Origin: Mesaphorura yosii
Lineage: Eukaryota; Arthropoda; Collembola; Poduromorpha; Tullbergiidae
NCBI GenBank assembly: GCA_009869945.1
Contig: WIXG01000351.1
Span: forward strand, 1-64,000
Length of the DNA stretch: 64,000 bases
Direction of reading: 5' to 3'
Shown: in pieces, positions 34,112 through 45,900 of the stretch
Layout: the number at the start of each line of letters is the position of its first letter
Numbering within the stretch: position 1 is the stretch's first letter
The notes under the pieces: model-generated
The model's database searches: none
Seen by the model: only the letters and a program-made list of their open reading frames with translations
What the model was told of the DNA's origin: nothing
Made by a program: the position numbers and the translations under genes

Positions 34112-35513
34112 ATGTTTCTTCGCCTGTTTTGCATTCTGGTCTCAATTTCTGCTTTCTCGACCGGCTTTCCTGCCGTGTCTCAAGGAGGCCAATCATCTCA
34201 AAGGATTAACGATCCCATCCGTTTCAACGATGCAGGAAAGCTCAAGATTATGAATATTGCAGACATGTAAGTTGAATCTGTTTGATTTGAATAAGGAACA
34301 CAAAGTCAAGACTTGCTGAGTGAGTTCCTATTGTTCTTTCTAGACACTACGGCGAAGCTCCGCATACTGACTGGGGACCAGAGCAAGATGTGCTTTCTAC
34401 AAACGTCATCAGGAATGTCCTGAGATGGGAACATCCAGATTTTGTCATCTTCACAGGGGACCAAGTTACTGGAGAGAACATGTTTCGCAATGTAACATTG
34501 TACGTGGACATGATCGTGAAACCTTTGGTAGACGGAGGCTACAGGTACAGAAATAGCGCCACTTGTTTTAGTTTATATTTCGCATATATTTGATCATTTA
34601 CTCAGATGGGCGTCAACTTACGGGAATCACGACGTGGGGCCGAATGTGACTCGTCTCGAAATGCTGGCAGCCGAGCAGAAATATAATCTAAGCTACACTC
34701 AACGGGGTCCGGCATACCTTCCTGGCATCTCCAATTACTACTTACTGGTCTACCCTCCACTGAGCGAATCCGACGGTAGTCCGAATGAGAAACCTTCCAT
34801 GATCTGGTGGTTCTTCGACAGTCAAGGTGGCCGGGACGGTGCTGGCCCGATTCCGGAAGTGGTCGACGAGTCAGTTGTTGGGTGGTTCAGACGTGAGCAT
34901 CAGGCCATGGCTGACGCCTGGGGTTACGTGCCTGGGCTGGCCTTCTTTCATATTCCAACGTAAATACACGACTCAACCGTTCGAAGCGCTTGATCTTTAC
35001 CAGTTTCTTATTATGGACAGTCTCGAATACGTGGATGTGCAGGCCGACCTGCCCAACCATTCGGATTGCACGGGACTACAAGGTTGAATCGAAAACCATT
35101 GAATTATTCAAGCATCATGAATATTGATTGAATTACTAAGCAGATGAGGAAGTATTCCCACAAGACAGAAACACTGGACTCTTAGACGCGTTGGTGGATG
35201 CCGGGACAGTTAAGACGACATTTGTTGGGCATGACCATGGTACAATAGTTTAAAATATTATATGTGTTTAGCACAAACTCGTTGACATGCAAGAGCAATT
35301 TTAAACTTCACAGGGGACGCTTGGTGTTGCTACTACAGAACACTCGAGGTGTGTTACAACCGCCATACTGGATACGGTGGTTACGGGGAGTGGACTCGTG
35401 GCGTTCGTGTCATCGACTTGGATTACCGCACTTTAAACGAGACAAGAACAAACTACATACGGCTAGAGAATGGTTCCATGATTGACTATTTTCCTTTTGG
35501 TCGTTCACAATAA
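34112..35513 (+). CDS. Secreted calcineurin-like metallophosphoesterase
   Basis: Binuclear-metal phosphatase of the calcineurin-like/purple-acid-phosphatase superfamily, 355 residues. Exons: 34112-34266, 34344-34544, 34606-34959, 35021-35082, 35144-35239, 35314-35513. Signal peptide in the first 20 residues. Metal-site motifs appear in family order: ADIHYG (formed across the first splice), FTGDQ, YGNHD, FFHIP and GHDHGD (formed across the last splice). Length and order resemble the probable inactive purple acid phosphatase 29/DCR2-type group. Substrate unknown. The ATG at 34112 opens directly on the signal peptide. AATAAA near 35552. A copy of its last exon lies decayed at 37330-37553. Confidence 0.88.
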
Positions 35514-35811
35514 CCTTTGGCTTTGAATGTTTGTCTTTTATCCCTGACGTTCACAATAAAAATATAAATTCTAAAATAATAAGAATTCCACAAGGTTTTG
35601 CATGCGACCTCTGATCAGTGTCTGTTCCTTGTAAGTTTTTTTATAATTTCAGGTGCTAAAAGCCAATTACACCTATTGGAAGAATTTTTTGTTTTCCGAT
35701 GTGTCTTTAGATTTGGCATTTGAACCATGATTAGACGGCAGACGGCAGTTATCATTTAGGAGATCACAGGAAATCCATCGAAAACCGCAAAAAGTGTAAA
35801 GTCTTACCACA

Positions 35812-36982
35812 ATGACGCAGGCAAGTATTTCCCTGTCTCTATTGACGGTGGCTCCCATATTGGCACACAAGATGCAGTACGAGGCGGACGCCATGCTGAA
35901 TGAAATAATCACTAGTGGGAAGTACAACGGCAACATTAGGCCCTATGGCGCGAACGACGGTCCGACGATCGTTAAAGTCAAGTTGTGGGTCCAGTCTATC
36001 GATCATATCGACGACTCAGACATGCAGTTCAGCGTTCAGCTTTTTTTGCAGCAAGAATGGACAGATCATCGGCTAAGGTACAACTCCAAACCCGCAGTCA
36101 CTCTAATTGCGGGAACGGACGCGTTCGCCAAAATCTGGACACCAGATTTTGTATTCATAAATCAGATAGATTCAAGTTTGCATTCTTTCGTGAAGCCAAA
36201 TTCGTTTGTCCGCGTAAGTCCGTCTGGTGAGGTCCTTCAACGTCTAAGGCTGTCGGCTACACTCATTTGTCTAATGAATGTCGAGGCGTTTCCATTCGAT
36301 TCCCAATCATGCTCGATAATGATGAGCAGTTACGGCTGGACCACAGCGGATCTGGTTCTACAATGGACAGATGACGATCCAGTGCAGCTAATTCCCACGT
36401 ACGAAACACAGCTTACGAGGTTCAAATTCAAGGGCTACGAAGTATCCACCTGCCTTGAGACAGACAAGATAGTATCCATTTTCACAGTTGGCAATCAGAG
36501 CTGTCTGGACATCACCTTCAAATTTGATCGGCTCTTTACGTATTATTTGATAAATATTTACCTTCCTTCATTTTTCATTACAAACCTTGCCGGGCTCATT
36601 TTCTGGCTGCGAGGCACTTGAAGGAAGTCTGGCTTTGGGCATCACATCACTGCTGACAATGGCAACTCATACTTATGGCCTTCAACTCAACGTACCGAAT
36701 GTACCGTATCCGAAAGCAACCGATATTTGGTCTGGATGGTGTCTCATCATGATATCCGGAGCTATTGTTGTCGGCGCGGTGGTTGCGAATCAACTCCTAC
36801 GCAGGCAACACATCGGCGATCCTAATCGGGTCATATGCTTGACTATAGACAGACGAGAGAAGGAACAACTGGGGCGTAGGACGTCAATGATTGACAGGGT
36901 TTCAAGAATTATGTTCCCACTCATATTCCTCAGCTTTAGGGTTTGGTATTGCTTTTACTATCAGTATGGAATCCACCGGTAA
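35812..36982 (+). pseudogene. GluCl-like Cys-loop channel, copy 1, frameshifted
   Basis: Intronless. The frame opens at 35812 and matches the intact copy at 37920-39101 through the extracellular domain (Cys-loop with 13 residues between its two Cys, FPFDSQSC) and M1 (AGLIFWL). It then breaks: relative to copy 2 about five bases are missing at 36609-36614, where copy 2 encodes PPD. The frame reaches a stop at 36619-36621. Homology continues in another frame from about 36615 (EALEGSLALGIT) to a stop at 36980-36982, including M2, M3 and M4. No GT-AG intron could bridge the break. A truncated, soluble extracellular-domain product is possible but unproven. A single assembly error is the alternative. 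Confidence 0.75.
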
Positions 36983-37329
36983 ATGTGCTAAAGTAAATTT
37001 ATGCACATAATTGTGATATTTAATGCATACTTCGTAGTAGCGTTTGTAGCGTAGCCTAGTTTCCTACTCGATTCAAAATATGATCACGTTTTCCTTCTTC
37101 ATTGCTTCAATGGGGGCAAATGTTATAATTAAGGCACACAAATTGAAGGGTGAGTTGGAACTATATAAAATGCATAATCGAATACAAGTGCCAGTACCAG
37201 AAAATCGTTAATATATGTTCTTCATCTACAAGCGAAGTTCACAGTGCTGTTCGTATGCAAAAGAAAAACAAATGTGAAACTGCTGATGGCATCATTAATC
37301 ATCGGTTTTTGCAGAATGTGCCTTTGCTT
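36983..37329. other. Spacer between duplication units
   Basis: About 350 bp, AT-rich. No gene seen; the rest of the duplicated phosphatase, if it was ever copied, is not recognisable here. Confidence 0.45.
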
Positions 37330-37553
37330 TGGTTCTGCTATTACGAACGACTCCAGGTGTCATGGTGGGTGTAGCTGTCATCTCAGATATGATGGCCAAG
37401 AACTGAACTCGGGTTTTTCACTGATTGACTTGGATTACAGCCAACATAATAAATTAGCCAAAGACAAACCACTCATAATTAGAGGATGGCACTATAATCG
37501 ATTACTTTCCTTTCGGCCATGAACAACCACGCCCCACTTGATTTGAATGTTTG
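37330..37553 (+). pseudogene. Decayed copy of the metallophosphatase last exon
   Basis: Matches the 35314-35513 exon: FCYYERLQV, LIDLDY and, in a shifted frame, GTIIDYFPFG align with WCYYRTLEV, VIDLDY and GSMIDYFPFG of the intact gene. The 3' flanking TTTGAATGTTTGT is also shared. The frame changes at least twice (near 37352 and 37485), and the metal-binding GHDH exon and everything upstream are absent. Confidence 0.72.
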
Positions 37554-37859
37554 TGTTTCGTCTACGGAGATTAAAATAAATACCACGCATTCCATCAAGT
37601 CTTACAATTTGCGTGCAATTTCTATGACGGCCTATTTACATTAAGACCTTTATCTACAAAATTATCCGACAATCAAATTGAACATTTCTGAGGTCAGCGG
37701 AAAATTACTTGCTGAACATTCGTGGCAGCCTAACCAAATAAAGTATTCTCGAAGCAATTTCGTTGCTTTCTCCACGCAAGCAAAATTGTAAGGTGTGGCT
37801 CAAAGTACGTATTAATTTGAACTCTGAACGCGGTGCATGCAAATTCTGCAAATTAATAT

Positions 37860-37866
37860 TATAAAA
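37860..37866 (+). promoter_or_regulatory. Possible TATA box for channel copy 2
   Basis: TATAAAA 60 bp before the ATG at 37920, consistent with a short 5' UTR. The equivalent position upstream of copy 1 lacks an obvious TATA. Confidence 0.4.
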
Positions 37867-37919
37867 AGCTATTAGAATGTGAAAGAAATCCAGGGAACAC
37901 TGAAAATTGTTCATTCGGG

Positions 37920-39101
37920 ATGGAGCACGCGAGTATCGCCTTTATTCTTTTACCGTTAACAATTGTCTCAATTGCTCCTGTTTTGGCACACAAGATGCAG
38001 CACGAGGCAGACGCCAAGCTGGATGAAATAATTACTAACAGTGAATACAACGGCAACATTCGGCCCTACGGCGAGGATGGCGATCCGACGGTAGTCAAGA
38101 TCAACATGATGATCCAGTCTATCGATCATATCGACGACTCAGACATGCAGTTCAGCGTTCAGCTTTTGTTACGACAACAATGGACGGATCATCGACTGGC
38201 ATACAACCACACACCCTCAGTCACTCGAAGTTCCGGAACGGAAGGCTTTGCGAAGGTGTGGTCACCAGATGTCGTATTTCTAAACGAGATAGCATCAAGC
38301 TTGCATTCTGTCGTGAAGCCGAATTCATTCGTGCGGGTCAGTCCGTCTGGGAACGTCCTGCACAGCACCAGGCTATCAGCCACTCTCTCGTGTCCGATGA
38401 ATCTCGAGTCATTTCCATTCGATTCCCAATCATGCTCGATTACCATCGGCACTTTCGGCTGGACCACAGCAGATTTGGTTCTACAGTGGTCAGATGACAA
38501 TCCTGTACAGTTGACTTCCAAGTACGAAGCACAACTTACAAGGTTCAAATTCAAGGGCTACGAAGTGACAACATGCGATGACGATCAGAAAACGACTATA
38601 GTGGGGAATTTCAGCTGTCTGGAAGTCACATTCAAATTTAACCGGCTATTCACGTATTATCTACTTAATATCTACCTTCCTTCGTTCGCCATCACAAACC
38701 TTGCTGGACTCATTTTCTGGCTCCCACCTGATGCTCTCGATGGGCGTCTGACCCTCGGAATTACAACATTGCTGACGTTGGCAACTCAGGCTTATGGCAT
38801 CAATCAAAACGTACCAAACGTGCCGTATCCGAAGGCACTCGACATGTGGTCTGGATTGTGTCTCATGATGATATCGGGGGCAATTGTGGACGCTGTAATT
38901 GGAAGCCAACTCCTACGCAGACGAAGCGTCGTCTGTCCCCATCAGGTAATAAGTTTGAAGAAAGATGGGCAAGGTCAAGTCAAGGGAGAACAGCCACAAC
39001 CGGAAACTCCAATGATCGACAAGGTTTCAAGAATCATGTTCCCACTCGTATTCTACAGCCTTGTTGGATGGTATTACTATCAGTATGGAGTACGCCAGTA
39101 A
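37920..39101 (+). CDS. GluCl-like Cys-loop ligand-gated ion channel, intronless
   Basis: Pentameric channel subunit of 393 residues in a single exon. Signal peptide (about 1-22), extracellular domain with the Cys-loop Cys158-Cys172 (FPFDSQSC) and a second Cys pair at 219/233 just before M1, as in GluCl, GlyR and HisCl subunits. M1 about 243-267, M2 about 277-292 (LTLGITTLLTLATQ), M3 about 310-330, a very short M3-M4 loop, and M4 at the C-terminus. YGIN...NVPYPKALDMWSGLCL after M2 matches the GluCl pattern. The selectivity stretch that is normally P-A-R reads D-G-R. That makes anion selectivity uncertain. AATAAA at 39275. The lack of introns is unusual beside intron-rich neighbours. Confidence 0.88.
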   Translation: MEHASIAFILLPLTIVSIAPVLAHKMQHEADAKLDEIITNSEYNGNIRPYGEDGDPTVVKINMMIQSIDHIDDSDMQFSVQLLLRQQWTDHRLAYNHTPSVTRSSGTEGFAKVWSPDVVFLNEIASSLHSVVKPNSFVRVSPSGNVLHSTRLSATLSCPMNLESFPFDSQSCSITIGTFGWTTADLVLQWSDDNPVQLTSKYEAQLTRFKFKGYEVTTCDDDQKTTIVGNFSCLEVTFKFNRLFTYYLLNIYLPSFAITNLAGLIFWLPPDALDGRLTLGITTLLTLATQAYGINQNVPNVPYPKALDMWSGLCLMMISGAIVDAVIGSQLLRRRSVVCPHQVISLKKDGQGQVKGEQPQPETPMIDKVSRIMFPLVFYSLVGWYYYQYGVRQ

Positions 39102-39915
39102 TTTGCTGCACGATGGAGTGTTTGATAATGAATACTTGGTGTTTTTATTGCATAATTCGTAATGTTTTGCTTCATTCCATCTTTACAAATTGATCTAGAC
39201 TTCGGATCCAAAATATTTGCACATTTTCATTTTTCATTTCACGTCGACTTTCAATTCAAAGCTACATATTCCAAAATAAACCTTCAGGCTTCTGCACTAA
39301 TTTGCCTTCAATGTTTTACTGATTTTTTCACTGCTTCATGGCACAAATGTTACAGATTAAGTGTTACACGATACTTACGAATTACTCAACAAATTCTATC
39401 CGAAACGTTAATTTAAGGTACTGTTATTATGGAAGGGTTGATTTGTGAGATTGTATCTTGCATTTTCTAGCAGTATCATAAGCCTAGACACTGAACAAGA
39501 AAACTAGGAAAAAGATACCTGTAATCTTATTAATCATAAATCACTAGTTAGAAACTTGCATAGTTGCATTAATTTTATGATATCCAAACGAATATGAAGC
39601 ATGCGTAGAATAAATAATTGCACAATACAAATAAAGGTACAAAATTGAAAGATGAATTGGAAATGTGTCAGTCTATCATAAGTAAATACTAACAGTATGA
39701 TGTACAAGAAAATCCTAAACGATATATGCTGTTTGCAGTTTGCATTCACAATTTGGCTTAATACTTAAATAATGAATGGATAAGTTAGCCTAAATAAATA
39801 CGTGTACGTCTTAAAACAAAGCGAAGTTTCAATAGCTAAACGGTTGTTCGTATGCAAAATGTGAGACTAGTGAAAATAGTTTTTGCAGCTTGCTTCTTGA
39901 AGGTATTGTAGTAAC
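39102..39915. other. Convergent intergenic region, AT-rich
   Basis: About 800 bp between the channel stop and the RIPOR stop. AATAAA for the channel at 39275. The remainder is AT-rich with no recognisable gene or repeat. Confidence 0.5.
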
Positions 39916-42900
39916 TTAGTTAATACCGAGTCCTTGAAATCCATGCGTTGAAAGGGCGACTTGCTGCAGCACTCGTTCACCTTCTTCGTCGCCCAAAATC
40001 TGCACCACAGTTTCTTTGGCCGTTGTTCTGACTTGATGATTGCGATCAGTTTGAATAATGTAAAGAAGAGGCTCCACAACAAGCGACCGAATTCTCCAAA
40101 AGCTCTTCAGTTCCGCAAATACCAAGCACGCGGCTCGGCGGTCCGAATGTGCAGGAGACTCAAGCATTTCGAGTGAAGTTTCAATTATCTACAAAGTTGA
40201 AGGCAAAAGCATTAGTTACTCCATGTCAGCCATTCTCATAGCACAAGCCCAATGGAGTTGGTGCTGGTACCTGTCTCTTTTTATCTGCGGCAATGGAGAT
40301 TGCATTGAAATAATTCTTGACCAAAATTGTAACTTCAGGATCTTCGTGAGTGAGCAAGCGTATGATGGTGAACAACACATTCTTTGGTGGTACTGAGAGC
40401 GGAAGACTGCGAATTCCGCTTACGAGATTTTGTTGCAAGTTCAGTTGCAGAATTTCTAGAAAAAATAACGGCATTGTAGCACACTTTTCTAATTCAATTT
40501 GGTAATTGGCTTACCTTCTTCGGTCAAATCATCAATCAGCTTGTGAAAGGAATGCTCGTGTGGGCGAAGGAAGTTTTGAAACTGGAACACGGTCAGCACT
40601 TGCCCAAGGTCGAACACAGCCTCATTGGTGCCAGTTTCCAGCATTTGCTGCACGAGCAAGTGACTCACTTTTCTGGGCAAGTTTCGCTGTTGTGCGTACT
40701 CTTGCGGATATTTGCACTGAATAATAGATTTAATATCCAGCTCTAAACCGTGAATTGCATTATCGGCAGATGTGCAAAGTGGGGCTCCTGTTTCTGTGAT
40801 GCGCTCCCAAAGAACCTGAAGCTGAGGTAACGACGCAAGCTCGAGGAGCCCATTCGTCAGTGAAGCGTCGTGCGACTTCATGCGGCCGAGAATGCTTCCA
40901 ATTATAATTCCTTGTTGCTGCAACTTTGAAATCGCTTCCTTCTCGCGATGCTTCAACGGACCGAACGAGCCGACATTCTGAACATAAAAACAACACCATT
41001 AAAACGTGCTTTTGCTTTATGCATGCCTCCATACTCGCTCGCTCTGTAGTGAAGGCTTACGTGAATGAGTTGGAGGCACATGCTAATTTGGGCACCGAGT
41101 GCCATGTCCAACTGACTGCTGCCGGTCACAGTGTGCATTGGCGAAGAATTTCGGGATGTAGTTGGCGATGGACTTCGAGAATGATGACCCAACGAGGAGA
41201 TGCCAGAGTCTGTCGTTCTTGCCGTCATTTTCGGATCCAATATGTCCTAATATAAGTCATACACGCTATGTTAAGCCAATGTGTCGCTCCCCATGTTGTT
41301 TCACCACCCAATTTCCCCGTAAATCCCGACACAATAGATAAGCGAAAATGTACTCACATTGGCCTGATGACGATGTTGATTGTAGCGTGACGAGGTTCCA
41401 AAAATATAGACACCCGGACTAGTATCAGTGCTAATTGTATTGCTGGGAGTCTCGTGAACGTTATTTGGTAGCATAGAAGCCGGCAGTTCAGAAATGGTCA
41501 CACTATTTACATCGTTATTGCTTGGTGAGGTTGGACTTTGTACTTGTGACTGCGATTCTTCAGTATCGAGGAAGTCAAAACACTCGAGAGCGGACTCAAT
41601 ATTCAGGCTTGAGGACGACGAGTTTAGAAAACACGGATTCTATAATCGGAGAAACAGAGCAACAAATAAAGTATAAGCAAGATGGCCCAGACATTTCCCA
41701 ACATGTACCGCGTACAGTAACCCCCACATTTATCCCACATGTTTTTTAAAAAATCGACCCGTATTGTTACCCGAATTTAATTGCTCGTGTTCGTACCTGT
41801 ATCATCTTTTCCAGAGTCGTCAGATGCATTTCAAGTGGTTCCAGTTCATGATACTGTCCTTGAATGTCTTCTAGCAGAGAACTGAGCCGAAGCACCGAAT
41901 TCCGCAGTGTGAATAATCCAATATTGCCAGAATTAATCTTGTTACTGCTTCCACTGTGATTGAGTTGTGTACTGGAATGATGGTGGTCGAAACTTCCCTC
42001 GTCGTCCTCTCCTCCATTCCCAATTCCATACGAACAAAATTCTTCCATTGTTTCCTCAATCGTCGTGATGTTGTTCACCGAGTTATCACCATCCAGGATG
42101 GCCATGTCCAACTCCTCAAGCGCAATGTTGGTCTCAAACTCGATTTGACTAGGACCAGTGTGCCCATCGTTGCCACTGCTCGGAAAACTACCGGACCGTT
42201 TCTTGACAAATGAGAAGTTTCCGCTGGGGTCCGATGTTAACGACGAAGACGAGTCCGTGCTGACAATTGAAATACGGTGAACGTTTGGATCGTGTTTGTG
42301 GCTGCCTTCTTCGTCTCCTGCGGTACCCGCCTCGATCAGTATCTTGGACGTAGATTTCGGCTGCCCAGCATCACGGTTTGGACTCTCCACGCGAATCGTG
42401 GTTGGTTGTGGACTTGCGCGCTCGTTTGTGTTCTCACTCTTGTTGATTATGGTTATATCCGGAGATGTTTGTCTTGAGGTTTTGCTGGGTGCCGTCAGTG
42501 AACAAACTCGCACGCTACTACTGCTGTCTGCGGTGTCATTTGCATTTGAGTTCTTCGCTGTTGCAGTTGCACTTGCAGGAGCAGCGAGTTCAGCATTTTT
42601 CATGGACGAATTATTTGGATTTGCTTCAGTAACTTCAATTGAATCTAGAGTGCGCTCCCACAATGCAGAATGCCTGGACGATGGGTTTTGGATTGCTGAC
42701 GCACTGCTTGGCCATTTCGAGGCTTTGCTACTAATATCCTCAGACTCGGCTGATTTGGAAGCAGCAGCCGCGATTGAGGTTGAAGGCCCAGGTTGCTCGG
42801 AGTCCCCAACTTCATCCACTTCCATTGCCGTTTTTGTGTTTTTGCTTGTACTTCCACGTCCGCTGTCGCTGTTACTGCGAGCGTACGAGACGGTGTTTTC

Positions 42901-45900
42901 GGGTGAAATTGAACTCATTGAATGACGGAAGTTAATTTCCGTGGGCGACAGTCGGCGTTTTCTGGATGGCGAACCAAGAACAACGTTTTGTGAGTGTGAG
43001 CGTACGCTTCCACTTGGTGAATGGCGGTAATCATCCATGAACTCCAGCGGACTGAAAGGGAAAGATGAAGTGACATGAGCAAAACCATTCACCATCGCAC
43101 AAGTGAGACTGAAACAAGAATTTGAACTTACTTCCATGATACGATAATGTTGAGTTTGAGTGAACCAGTTGGATTCAGGTTAACAGTCATAAGTTGAGCA
43201 TGTGATGAAAACAGTTCGGAGATTTCACAGAATTTATTTCCCAGCAAAATGTGCTTGCCGAGTGTTTTGACTTCGGCAGCTTTGATGTGCATAACTTCTC
43301 CGAGCACCGCACGGAACGTGGCAAGAGGCAAATCCCAGACTTGAGACCCGTCTTTTCCGACTTTGCCACGAGTTTTCCACTTCTGAAGCCCGTGCTTGAT
43401 TGTAATTTCGAACACGTCGCCTGGGCATAGTCTTGCGAAGCCCTGAATTCCCTTCATCTCCATGTGGAACGTCCCGAGCAGCACCTCAAGCTGCGTTTCG
43501 AGACTGCAGAGCATTTCGGTACATTCACGGAATCCTGCGAATCGGCAACGAACCAAATCCATTTAGAGATAATTGGATTTAACATTTAACTTTCTAGCTA
43601 CTCAATCTCGTCTTTTCCTCTTACCGGCTTTCACATTTGCGAGTGCGGTTTCTTTTTCTGGGCCTTGTGAGACAGAATACGCGAACGCCATTGTCCGTAC
43701 GCCTTCGCGAAGCTTTTGCTGTAGCGCATACTGCTCGCCAAGCTCCTCCACGATGCTAAGTTGATACTCGATCCGTTTGAGATGACGCTCTGATGACTTT
43801 GAATACTGCAAGTCAATACGCGAAGGAGAATGTAATCAATTGCAATTCGAGTGGGCGCCTTTACAAATTATCAAGATCATCACCGCAAACAAAAGAAATG
43901 CACGACACACGCAAAACACAAACTACCGTTCATAAAAGGCTCATCTCAAAAACAAAAGGTTGACAAAATCGAAATCTGTGCTTTAAACGAAATAGTCAAA
44001 TACGAAGCTCATGCAGAACAATTTATTTACCGTGCAATCACTCAACTTGACGATAAAAATAATTAATTTCTGCGCGAATTCAAGACTCAAACACTAAACA
44101 CGCGAATGGTAATTTTTCAATTACAGTAAAGTTCGTCTGTGTGGTATTTTTAGCGGCAATTCGCAAGTCATTCTCAAGAGTGGTAAGTCGAGCATGCACA
44201 AGAGACAAGAAGGAGATGGAAACGGCGACACAGAGACAGGAATCTTGGTTGTGTGATTCTGAGTGAAATAGGAAGCAAAAAAGTGACGAAATTGCGGTCG
44301 TGTCGTGGTTAAAGCTGCGCCGTGTTGCGGCGAGTGACAATATTCCGTGTAATAATTTGTTAATCTGTAAAATCGTTAAACTTTAATAACTGAAGCAGAT
44401 TTTACAATTCGGAATCTGCCTGCTTCGTCCGTTCTGGCTCGGCTTTGTGGTGCTTTCGTTTTTTTCACGCTTTAACTTTTGTATCATGAACATGAAATTG
44501 GCCGAGCGGCTGGCGCGTGCATGCGTGTAAAATTCATTAATTCGACAACTTGCGATTACGATCAACAAAAATCCGCAACATTCGTGCGTGGGATGACTGC
44601 GATGTCGAACTCGACTCGTCTGCGTCTGAATACGATGTCTGAACTCGGAATCGAGCATTTATGAGGGAAAAGAGAAACTGACTGTCGTAAAGTAAAGATT
44701 ACTTTTCCTTTTCCTTGTGAAACCATCAAAGCAACAAATGACACAATGCGCAAAATGAAATGAATATTAAAATTGGGTTGCGCTCGAGCAATCGGCGACG
44801 ACGACAGGTTCGAATAATAAAAGATGACAAATGTGGAGACGAAGGCTCAAATTGGCGAAATTGAGTTGCTTTTGTGCGCTTCGCCTGCGCCGTCTCGTCT
44901 CTGCGCGTGGTGAACAAGGACATGGGACAGCAGGTGCCATCAAAAACAGTCGGCTGCTGTGTGGTGCTAAATTAATTTGGGGAAGGCCTTTACGATTTGC
45001 AAAAACATTACGAATTATGAAGCAATTAAAAATTAATGGACTTTTTCATCCTGCCGCTAAAACCAAAATAATGCTCAACTATCAACATCAACATTAACCA
45101 CTCTGAGAGTCCATGCAAAAACACGGCATGCATGCAAAATACAAATGCAGGCGCGTTCATTTTAGTTCACTGAATTGAATTCTTTACCTTTTCGAGCTCG
45201 TACAATTTTCCCTGAGACTTTATCGCATTGCATTGCAAAGATGGAAGATACAAGAAAACAAAAGAAGACAGACATTAGCATCCAAAGTTGTAAAGTTGTG
45301 ATTAGCATAATTTACTCGACGATGAGTTTATGCGCGGAACGCCCGTGCTCGTTTTTGTTCGCGTACGCGCAGCGCACCAAAAATGGGGTTTAGCAAAAAT
45401 TAAACAGCAACGAGCAACTTGTACTTAGCTTAACTTGGCTTGGCTTGGAACTTGACTCTGACTCTTTGCTCTTCTGTGCTCGTAATTAAACCGTTTGTAC
45501 AATGAGCAGCGTATAATTTCGTAAATTATATGCACTCGCAATTCGCAAAGCCTGATGATTATTATTATAATGCAAAAATACTTCTCATTTGACTTTGAAA
45601 TTACTTGTAAACGCAAACGCTTGAGCAAAAATTCCTTAGATTCTAATTTAGCAATTTTAGCTCGCATCACATCCGCAATTCATGTCGCGTGAAGCAGCGA
45701 CTCGATTTGGAATACAAATTGAAATTACAAAAGACAAATGGTTCAGGGCCGCGCTTTTCTGCGTGTTTCAAAGTTTTAAAGGTCAACTGAATTTTTGCGA
45801 TTGCGATTACGAATGCGAGGCTTTCTCATGCACATGGCGAGTCGTGAATTCAAACTTTTCTTTTCAAAAGCGTCTCGCTTCTCGCTGTTTTGTCCCGTGT

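Larger units (their letters stand above)
35314..39101 (+). repeat. Tandem segmental duplication (phosphatase 3' exon plus channel)
   Basis: Unit 1 (35314-36982) is the last phosphatase exon, about 300 bp of spacer, then channel copy 1. Unit 2 (about 37330-39101) has the same order: phosphatase exon remnant, about 390 bp spacer, channel copy 2. The channel copies are highly similar along their length. Blocks such as GACTTGGATTAC and TTTGAATGTTTGT are shared between the phosphatase copies. Confidence 0.8.

Noticed and set aside
36590-36660. An intron across the break in channel copy 1
   Set aside because: No GT donor and AG acceptor bridge the two frames; comparison with copy 2 shows a plain deletion of about five bases.
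42296-42925. Long plus-strand open frame of 209 codons opposite RIPOR
   Set aside because: It mirrors the Ser-rich exon of RIPOR on the minus strand; codon bias of that exon creates it.
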